Assembly (NCBI RefSeq): GCF_002865585.1
Contig: NZ_CP025581.1
Location: forward strand, 2,914,001 to 2,978,000
Direction: 5' to 3'
Length of the DNA: 64,000 nucleotides
Source of the DNA: Nocardioides houyundeii
GTDB taxonomy: Bacteria > Actinomycetota > Actinomycetes > Propionibacteriales > Nocardioidaceae
Below, piece by piece: positions 58,027 through 64,000 of the stretch. The notes under the pieces are model-generated. The model had not been told where the DNA came from and ran no database searches. It worked only from the letters and a program-made list of their open reading frames with translations. Numbering within the stretch: the stretch's first letter is position 1; every line of letters begins with the position of its first letter. Position numbers and translations under genes: made by a program.

Positions 58027-59180
58027 GGCTGGGTCACCTGGATGGTGACACCGTCCCCGAGGTCGAGGATCGCTCCGGGCATGAGGGAGACCGCGATCCC
58101 CGGCTGGAGGTCCTCCTGCGGAAGACCGGGCTGCACCAGCAGCGTCCCGTTGGTCGAACCCAGGTCCGTCACCACCGCCATCCCGTGGTCCACCCCGGAG
58201 CCCGGCCGGATCTCCAGGTGGGTCGAGGAGACCTCCTGGTGCGGGCTCGGGACGGTGATGAGCTGGGGCTGGTCCCCTGGGGTGAACCGGCGCGCCTCGG
58301 GGGCCCGCCCGACGAGGATGGCACGGTCGACCTCGGCCGTGGTGCCGTGGCTGAAGACCAGTCGGGCGACCGGGCGCGAGGTCACGCTCGGAGCCTGGGG
58401 CTGCCCGGGGATGCCCGGCTGGGGCACCGGGCCCGGCTGCGCTCCGGTCTGGGTCATGCCGTCGTGGTCCAGGGCCGGGTGCTCGCCCGTCTCGTCCGCC
58501 TCCGGCGGGAGGCCCGCGACCGCCGGGGTCAGCACCACCGGCTCGGGGCCAGCGGGCGGTCCTGCCGGAGACGCGGTCTCCGGCACGGGCTCGACCTCGG
58601 GGATCGCCGCGGCAGCAGCCTCGAGGTCGGGCACCGCGACGGGTTCGGGGGCGAGCGGCTCCGCGGCGAGCGGCTCCGCGACGGGCTCGGCCGGCACCTC
58701 GACCGGTCCCTGGCCCGGGACCGCGTCGTCGACCGGGATCTCGCCGGGCGTCCCCCAGACCACGGAGCCGACCCGCAGCAGGCCCTGGGTCAGCGACACC
58801 TCGGGACCTGTCGGGGCGCTGTCGGGCAGGGTCAGGACCAGGGCGGTGACGTCGGTGAAGGACTGCTCCCCCCACACCCGGTCCTGCCCCGTGACCTCGA
58901 CCGTCCCGGTCGCGGTGTGCACGGACGCGGAGGCCGAGCCGCGCACCAGCACCCGGGCGGAGGAGTCCGAGGCTGCCACGACCACGAAGTCGTCGATCCC
59001 GCCCAGTCCCTGGGCCAGCAGCGCGTCCAGGACGACCTCGAACGGCGCGGCGTCGTCCACCAGCGCCCACAGCCCGGCGATCCGGGGCTTCTGCGTCGCC
59101 GGGACCAGCACGCTGGTCTCGGGGCCGAAGGCCGCCAGCCACGTGCCCGCCCGGGCAGAGCGGTTCTTCACGTCGTTCAC
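58023..59180 (-). CDS. FHA domain protein, acidic linker
   Basis: 385-residue cytoplasmic protein. The N-terminal 150 residues form a conserved domain of unknown function ('FVVVAASDSSARVLVRGSAS'). A long Pro/Glu/Ala-rich linker (about 150-255) leads to a C-terminal FHA domain (about 285-380) with 'AILVGRAPEARRF', 'EVSSTHLEIRPGSG' and 'VVTDLGSTNGTLLV', all key phosphothreonine-site strands. It overlaps the PP2C gene by an ATGA and precedes the RDD/FHA gene, so the three form one operon. Confidence 0.87.
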   Translation of the reverse strand: MNDVKNRSARAGTWLAAFGPETSVLVPATQKPRIAGLWALVDDAAPFEVVLDALLAQGLGGIDDFVVVAASDSSARVLVRGSASASVHTATGTVEVTGQDRVWGEQSFTDVTALVLTLPDSAPTGPEVSLTQGLLRVGSVVWGTPGEIPVDDAVPGQGPVEVPAEPVAEPLAAEPLAPEPVAVPDLEAAAAAIPEVEPVPETASPAGPPAGPEPVVLTPAVAGLPPEADETGEHPALDHDGMTQTGAQPGPVPQPGIPGQPQAPSVTSRPVARLVFSHGTTAEVDRAILVGRAPEARRFTPGDQPQLITVPSPHQEVSSTHLEIRPGSGVDHGMAVVTDLGSTNGTLLVQPGLPQEDLQPGIAVSLMPGAILDLGDGVTIQVTQP

Positions 59181-59988
59181 GGCAGGGCCCCCTGGTTGGT
59201 CTCGTCACTCGCCGCACGATGCGAGTCGTCGTCGTTCTCGGCCAATCCCACCACATCGACCACCACTGCCGTGGCGTTGTCGCGCCCCCCGGCGTCCAGG
59301 GCCGCCTGCACGAGCTCGGCGGCCGCCTGGCCCGGGTCCGGACAGCGGCGCAGGATGCGCTCGATGTCGACGTCGTCGATCATCGCGTTGATCCCGTCGG
59401 TGCACAGCAGCAGCCGGTGGGCGGCGTCCAGCGGCACCAGGAAGAAGTCGGGCTCGGGCACGTCGGCGGCACTCAGCGCCCGGGTGATCACGTGACGCTC
59501 CGGGTGGTGCTGCGCCTGCTCGGCGGTGATCCGCCCGGCGTCCACGAGCTCCTGGACCACGGAGTGGTCGACGCTGACCTGGTCCAGCCCCCGGGGCCCA
59601 GCCCGTAGACGCGGGAGTCCCCCAGGTTGGCCAGCAGCCAGCGGGTCCCGTCCTCGCCGCGCACCAGCATCGCCACCACGACGGTGGTCCCGGCATGGAT
59701 CGAGGGGCCCCGGTGTCCCTGCCCCTCGGCGTACTCGCGCAGCCGGACCTGGCAGCGCTCCAGGGCGGCCAGCACGCTCCGGGCAGCGGCGCGCGGCTCG
59801 AGCAGCGCGTCGCCGAGCTTGCCGAGCTCCGCCACCACCATCGCGCTGGCCACGTCACCCCCGGCGTGCCCACCCATCCCGTCAGCCACCACGAAGACCG
59901 GAGGGGCGGTCAGGAAGGAGTCCTCGTTGACCGCGCGGACGTGGCCGACGTCGGTGGCGGAGCCGTGCTGGAGGTCGACCGCCGTCAT
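59177..59988 (-). pseudogene. PP2C-family protein phosphatase (Ser/Thr), frameshifted
   Basis: PPM/PP2C phosphatase, counterpart of Ser/Thr kinases. Visible motifs: 'VRAVNEDSFLTAPP' (metal Asp), 'VFVVADGMGGHAGGDVASAM', 'LLANLGDSRVYGLG', then in the second frame 'LLLCTDGINAMIDDVDIERI' and 'GGRDNATAVVVDVVGLAEN'. The break is at a GGGGG run near 59591-59595; one extra G restores 'GLGPGGLDQVSVDHSVVQEL' and a protein of about 270 residues. Upstream of the start, AGGAGA is a good ribosome-binding site. A sequencing error is likely because all motifs are intact. Confidence 0.83.
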
Positions 59989-60040
59989 CCGTGTCTCCTA
60001 CTGGTCTGGCACGAGGTCCCGGAGCACCCGGGTAGGCGAG

Positions 60041-60046
60041 TAGCGT
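60041..60046 (+). promoter_or_regulatory. Candidate -10 box of the helicase-associated gene
   Basis: TAGCGT seven bases before the ATG at 60054. The intervening AGGAGGG could also act as a ribosome-binding site for a longer mRNA, so leaderless and leadered readings both remain open. Confidence 0.3.
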
Positions 60047-60053
60047 AGGAGGG

Positions 60054-62339
60054 ATGTCGAGCGCCGCACGAGGGACTCCCCCGAGAACGCTGGCCGACCA
60101 GCTGCGCGGCTGGCCGGACGATCGTCTTGCCCGGCTGCTGCAGCTCAGACCGGACCTGGCCAGTCCCGCCCCGCAGGACTCCGCACAGGTGGCCTCCCGA
60201 GCGGCCACCCGCAGCTCGATCCTGCGTGCCCTGGACGGGCTGACCACGCTGGAGCTCTCGGTGCTGGATGCCCTCGTGGTGCTTTCCCAGACCACCCGCG
60301 AGCACCTGGTGGAGGTGGTTCGCGCCGAGACCGGTGCCGTGGAGGCCGCGATCGACCGTCTGGTGGACCTGGCGCTGGTGTGGGAGTCCCCGGCAGGGAT
60401 GCGCGCCCTGACCGGCGTGGCCGACGCGATCCGCGGCGACGAGTCCCTGGGAGTCAGCGGCCTGCGACCCGTGACCAGCCACGGTCTCAGCGCGGCGCAG
60501 GCGGCCGAGCGGATCGCCGCCCTGTCCCCCGACGCGCGGCGCCTGCTCGAGCACGTGACCGACGCCGGCGGCGAGGGCACCACCGGGAACGCCCGGATCC
60601 CGGCCTCGCCGGCTGCGGCCACCACGCCTGTCGAGGAGGTCCTGGCCCACGGGCTGCTCGTCCCCCAGGGCGGCGGGGTGGTGCACGTCCCCGGGCAGGT
60701 CGGCATCGCCCTGCGGGGCGGGCGCACCACCCACACCCCGCGTGACGACGTGCCTCCGCTCGCCACCACCAGCCGGGACCCCGACCTGGTCGACCGCAGC
60801 GGTGCCGGAGCCGCGTTCGAGACGATCCGCCGGGTCGAGCTGCTGCTGGACCACTGGGGGCTGGCACCCCCCGCGGTGCTGCGCAGCGGCGGCCTGGCGG
60901 TCCGCGACCTCAAGGCGGCCGCCACCGAGCTGCACGTCGAGGTGGACCAGGCCGCGCTGCTGGTCGAGGTCGCGGCGGCGGCGGGGCTGGTCGCCGAGGG
61001 CTCCGACACCGACGGGGTGGCGGCCTGGCTCCCCACCCACGCCTTCGACACCTGGGCGGCGACCGAGGCCAGCGACCGCTGGCTGACGCTGGTGCGGGCC
61101 TGGCTGGAGTCACCGCGGCTCAGCGCGCTGGTGGGCACCAAGGACCCCGGGGGCAAGACCCGCAACGCGCTCGCCCCGGACCTGTCCAGCGTGTTCTGCG
61201 TGGAGGCCCGGCAGATGGCCCTGGCCGAGCTGGCCCAGCTGTCGCCGGGTCTCACCCTGGCCACCGGCACGGGCGTGCCCTCGCTGGTCGCGCGGGTCGC
61301 GTGGCTGCGACCGCGGCGACCCGCCACCCGGGCCGACATGGTCGCCTGGGCGGTCGCCGAGGCCGGGACCCTGGGGCTGACCGGCCTCGGCGGCGTCACG
61401 TCGTACGCGCGGGAGCTGCTGGCCGGCGACCCGGTGGCCGCGGCCGCGGCCCTCGCGCCGCTGCTGCCCCAGACGGTGGACCACGTGCTGGTGCAGGCCG
61501 ACCTCACCGCCGTCGCGCCGGGGCCGCTGGAGGCGGACCTGGCCCGCCGGATGCACCTGCTGGCCGACGTGGAGTCCCGGGGCGGCGCGACCGTCTACCG
61601 GTTCACGCCGAGCTCGATCCGCCGAGGCCTGGACGCCGGGTGGTCGGGGGCGGAGATCCACGAGTTCCTGGCCGCTGTCTCCCGGACCCCGGTGCCGCAG
61701 CCGCTCAGCTACCTCGTCGACGACGTGGTGCGCACGTTCGGCACCCTGCGGGTCGGCCACGCGGAGGCGTTCCTGCGCGCCGACGACGAGGGGGCGCTCA
61801 CCGAGCTCCTGCACCACCCGCGGGCCGCCGCGCTGGAGCTGCGCCGGATCGCCCCGACGGTGGTGGTCTCCACCATCCCGGTCGACCTGCTGCTCCCCCG
61901 GCTCCGCGAGCTCGGTGCCGCGCCCGTGCTGGAGGCCAGCGACGGCACGGTCCGCGTCGCGCGGCCCGACCTCCAGCGTGCCCGCTCGCCGCGCTCACGG
62001 TCAGTGGCCGCCGTGGGCGCCGCCCGGGACGCGGCTCGGGTGGCGGCTGCGGTGACCGCGGTGCGGGCTGGGGACCGTGCGGCCGCCACCAGCCCGGTGC
62101 GGCCCCCGACGGCCACCACTCCGACCACCGCGCTGGCGCTGCTGCGCGAGAGCATCGAGGCCGGCGGCGGCGTGCTCATCGGCTACGTGGACAACCACGG
62201 CGGCACCACCGAGCGCCTGGTGGACCCCCTGCGGCTCGAGGGCGGCCAGCTGACGGCGTACGACCACCGCAGCGACGACACCAAGACGTTCTCGGTCCAC
62301 CGGATCACCACGGTCAGCCAGGTTTCCCCGCGACCGTAG
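60054..62339 (+). CDS. Helicase-associated protein (helicase C3-like/WYL-like C-terminus)
   Basis: 761-residue cytoplasmic protein found beside XPB-type helicases in actinobacteria. The N-terminal half contains winged-helix-like segments ('[20 protein letters not shown]', '[18 protein letters not shown]'). A conserved central region has '[20 protein letters not shown]'. The C-terminus '[20 protein letters not shown]' and '[19 protein letters not shown]' resembles the ligand-sensing fold of WYL-like domains. No Walker motifs were seen, so it is a partner, not a helicase. The XPB-like gene follows by about 80 bases. Confidence 0.85.
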   Translation: MSSAARGTPPRTLADQLRGWPDDRLARLLQLRPDLASPAPQDSAQVASRAATRSSILRALDGLTTLELSVLDALVVLSQTTREHLVEVVRAETGAVEAAIDRLVDLALVWESPAGMRALTGVADAIRGDESLGVSGLRPVTSHGLSAAQAAERIAALSPDARRLLEHVTDAGGEGTTGNARIPASPAAATTPVEEVLAHGLLVPQGGGVVHVPGQVGIALRGGRTTHTPRDDVPPLATTSRDPDLVDRSGAGAAFETIRRVELLLDHWGLAPPAVLRSGGLAVRDLKAAATELHVEVDQAALLVEVAAAAGLVAEGSDTDGVAAWLPTHAFDTWAATEASDRWLTLVRAWLESPRLSALVGTKDPGGKTRNALAPDLSSVFCVEARQMALAELAQLSPGLTLATGTGVPSLVARVAWLRPRRPATRADMVAWAVAEAGTLGLTGLGGVTSYARELLAGDPVAAAAALAPLLPQTVDHVLVQADLTAVAPGPLEADLARRMHLLADVESRGGATVYRFTPSSIRRGLDAGWSGAEIHEFLAAVSRTPVPQPLSYLVDDVVRTFGTLRVGHAEAFLRADDEGALTELLHHPRAAALELRRIAPTVVVSTIPVDLLLPRLRELGAAPVLEASDGTVRVARPDLQRARSPRSRSVAAVGAARDAARVAAAVTAVRAGDRAAATSPVRPPTATTPTTALALLRESIEAGGGVLIGYVDNHGGTTERLVDPLRLEGGQLTAYDHRSDDTKTFSVHRITTVSQVSPRP

Positions 62340-62342
62340 GAT
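62337..62342 (+). promoter_or_regulatory. Candidate -10 box TAGGAT before a small ORF and the XPB-like gene
   Basis: TAGGAT begins at the stop codon of the helicase-associated gene and lies six bases before a GTG that opens a 25-codon frame. The spacing matches the leaderless pattern seen elsewhere in the window; no good -35 was found. Confidence 0.35.
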
Positions 62343-62348
62343 CGCTGC

Positions 62349-62426
62349 GTGGATTTCGCCAGGTACGCCGAGTCGGCCGACGCCAGCCCCAGGGCCCGAG
62401 TGCGGGCCGCGGCGGTGACCGCATGA
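62349..62426 (+). CDS. Possible 25-residue leader peptide, coupled to the XPB-like gene
   Basis: GTG-initiated 25-codon frame (VDFARYAESADASPRARV, then RAAAVTA) whose TGA overlaps the ATG of the helicase gene (ATGA). A -10-like TAGGAT six bases upstream of the GTG could produce a leaderless mRNA. No family is recognised. It may be a translationally coupled leader peptide or chance; the coding evidence is weak because of its length. Confidence 0.3.
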   Translation: MDFARYAESADASPRARVRAAAVTA

Positions 62427-64000
62427 GCGACGGCCCGCTCATCGTCCAGTCCGACAAGACGCTGCTGCTGGAGATCGACCACGAGCAGGCGCAGGAGGCC
62501 CGGCGGGCCATCGCCCCCTTCGCCGAGCTCGAGCGGTCCCCCGAGCACATCCACACCTACCGGCTCACCCCGCTGGGTCTGTGGAACGCCCGGGCCGCGG
62601 GCCACGACGCGGAGCAGGTGGTGGACACCCTGCTCACCTACAGCCGGTACGCCGTGCCGCACGCCCTGCTGGTCGACGTCGCCGAGACGATGGCGCGCTA
62701 CGGACGGCTCCGGCTGGACAAGCACCCGGTCCACGGCCTGGTGATGACCAGCAACGACCGGCCGGTGCTGGAGGAGGTGCTGCGGGCCAAGCGGGTGGCG
62801 GGGATGCTCGGCGCCCGGCTCGACGACGACACCGTCGCGGTGCACCCCAGCGAGCGCGGCAACCTCAAGCAGGCACTGCTCAAGCTGGGGTGGCCTGCCG
62901 AGGACCACGCGGGCTACGTGGACGGCGAGGCGCACGCCATCGACCTCAAGGAGGACGGCTGGCAGCTGCGCGACTACCAGCGCGACGCGGCCGAGTCGTT
63001 CTGGCACGGCGGGTCCGGGGTGGTGGTGCTGCCCTGCGGCGCCGGCAAGACCATCGTGGGGGCCTCGGCCATGGCGCACGCTGGTGCCACCACCTTGATC
63101 CTGGTCACCAACACCGTCTCGGCGCGGCAGTGGAAGGACGAGCTGCTGCGCCGCACCACGCTCACCGAGGACGAGATCGGCGAGTACAGCGGGTCGGTCA
63201 AGGAGGTGCGTCCGGTGACCATCGCGACGTACCAGGTGATGACCACCAGGCGGAAGGGGGTCTACACCCACCTCGAGCTCTTCGACGCCCGAGACTGGGG
63301 GCTGATCATCTACGACGAGGTGCACCTGCTGCCGGCCCCCATCTTCCGGATGACTGCTGACCTGCAGGCGCGGCGGCGGATCGGGCTGACCGCGACCCTG
63401 GTGCGGGAGGACGGCCGCGAGGGCGACGTCTTCTCCCTGATCGGGCCCAAGCGCTACGACGCCCCCTGGAAGGACATCGAGGCCCAGGGCTGGATCGCGC
63501 CGGCCGACTGCGTGGAGGTGCGGGTGACCCTGACCGACGCGGAGCGCATCACCTACGCCACCGCCGAGCCGGAGGAGCGCTACCGGCTCGCGTCCTGCAC
63601 GCCGCGCAAGCTGGACGTCGTACGTCGGCTGGTGAAGCAGCACTCGGCGCAGCCCACGCTGGTGATCGGGCAGTACATCGACCAGCTCGACGAGCTCGCC
63701 GAGGCGCTGGACGCCCCGCTGATCAAGGGCGAGACCTCGGTCAAGGAGCGGCAGCGGCTCTTCGACGCGTTCCGGTCCGGGGAGATCTCGCTGCTGGTGG
63801 TCAGCAAGGTCGCCAACTTCTCCATCGACCTGCCGTCGGCGGAGGTGGCGATCCAGGTGAGCGGCTCCTTCGGCTCACGGCAGGAGGAGGCGCAGCGGCT
63901 CGGACGCCTGCTCCGACCCAAGGACGAAGGCAAGACGGCGCACTTCTACACGCTGGTCTCACGCGACACCGTGGACGCCGACTTCGCGCAGAACAGGCAG
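62423..64000 (+). CDS. XPB/Ssl2-like DNA repair helicase (SF2), 3' partial
   Basis: SF2 helicase of the XPB family; at least 526 residues, cut by the window edge. Walker A is 'GVVVLPCGAGKTIVGASAMA', motif II 'WGLIIYDEVHLLPAPIFRMT', motif III 'RRRIGLTATLVREDGREGDV', motif IV-VI region 'LVVSKVANFSIDLPSAEVAI' and 'GSFGSRQEEAQRLGRLLRPK'. The DEVH box and the preceding damage-recognition-like N-terminal domain match bacterial XPB. The ATG was chosen because no upstream start fits the family. It probably works with the helicase-associated protein upstream. Confidence 0.93.
   Translation, partial: MSDGPLIVQSDKTLLLEIDHEQAQEARRAIAPFAELERSPEHIHTYRLTPLGLWNARAAGHDAEQVVDTLLTYSRYAVPHALLVDVAETMARYGRLRLDKHPVHGLVMTSNDRPVLEEVLRAKRVAGMLGARLDDDTVAVHPSERGNLKQALLKLGWPAEDHAGYVDGEAHAIDLKEDGWQLRDYQRDAAESFWHGGSGVVVLPCGAGKTIVGASAMAHAGATTLILVTNTVSARQWKDELLRRTTLTEDEIGEYSGSVKEVRPVTIATYQVMTTRRKGVYTHLELFDARDWGLIIYDEVHLLPAPIFRMTADLQARRRIGLTATLVREDGREGDVFSLIGPKRYDAPWKDIEAQGWIAPADCVEVRVTLTDAERITYATAEPEERYRLASCTPRKLDVVRRLVKQHSAQPTLVIGQYIDQLDELAEALDAPLIKGETSVKERQRLFDAFRSGEISLLVVSKVANFSIDLPSAEVAIQVSGSFGSRQEEAQRLGRLLRPKDEGKTAHFYTLVSRDTVDADFAQNRQ

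Noticed and set aside
56860..59256. A 798-codon fusion of the RDD/FHA protein with upstream sequence
   Set aside because: The upstream 400 codons lie in the wrong frame of the intact FHA gene; the GTG at 58026 with a GTGA overlap is the natural start.
59580..59600. Programmed ribosomal frameshift in the PP2C gene
   Set aside because: No slippery heptamer with a downstream structure was seen, and the same kind of C/G-run loss occurs in three unrelated genes, so an assembly error is the simpler reading.

Overview
The window is chromosomal DNA from a high-GC actinobacterium, most likely of the Nocardioides/Nocardioidaceae type. The grounds are very high GC, many GTG starts, several candidate leaderless transcripts, zinc-form S14 and L36, and families typical of actinobacteria (DUF2786, DUF2530, DUF3027, TIGR03086, XPB-type helicase). 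The genus is inferred from gene content only. No rRNA, tRNA, insertion sequence, prophage or CRISPR array was seen.

The backbone is the universal translation super-cluster, read on the minus strand: rpsL-rpsG-fusA-tuf (47.3-43.0 kb); ilvA and trmB; rpsJ-rplC-rplD-rplW-rplB-rpsS-rplV-rpsC-rplP-rpmC-rpsQ and rplN-rplX-rplE-rpsZ-rpsH-rplF-rplR-rpsE-rpmD-rplO-secY-adk-map (40.4-27.9 kb); then infA-rpmJ-rpsM-rpsK-rpsD-rpoA-rplQ (14.1-10.3 kb); and truA (6.4 kb).

Two blocks interrupt it. Between map and infA sit about 13.6 kb of signalling and cell-surface genes: an FHA/zinc-ribbon protein and a membrane Ser/Thr kinase on the plus strand, and, divergently, a 2078-residue Ig/fibronectin-type surface protein followed by MoxR ATPase, DUF58 and a degenerate transglutaminase. 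Between rplQ and truA sit regulators and small metabolic genes: GntR, PfkB kinase, DUF2786 and an ArsR-SRPBCC-TIGR03086 operon. A PP2C phosphatase-FHA-RDD/FHA operon at 56.9-60.0 kb is the natural counterpart of the kinase block. The kinase block plus the phosphatase operon is the best candidate here for a little-described system: a transmembrane kinase with an Fn3-like ectodomain next to a giant Fn3/Ig surface protein and a MoxR-DUF58-transglutaminase maturation set.

The left end holds a branched-chain amino acid-type ABC permease and lipoprotein, a CoA-disulfide-reductase-like flavoprotein, an aldo/keto reductase and an RsmC-like methyltransferase. The right part (47.4-64 kb) holds a MarR-MFS pair, a purine-type NCS2 permease, DUF2530 and DUF3027 proteins, a second MFS protein, a cold-shock protein, a HAD phosphatase, a secreted subtilase, the PP2C/FHA operon, and a helicase-associated protein followed by an XPB-like helicase cut by the window edge.

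Four genes (flavoprotein, TIGR03086, ilvA, PP2C) are broken by apparent loss of single bases in C or G runs (five sites). The shared pattern points to base-calling error rather than true pseudogenes.
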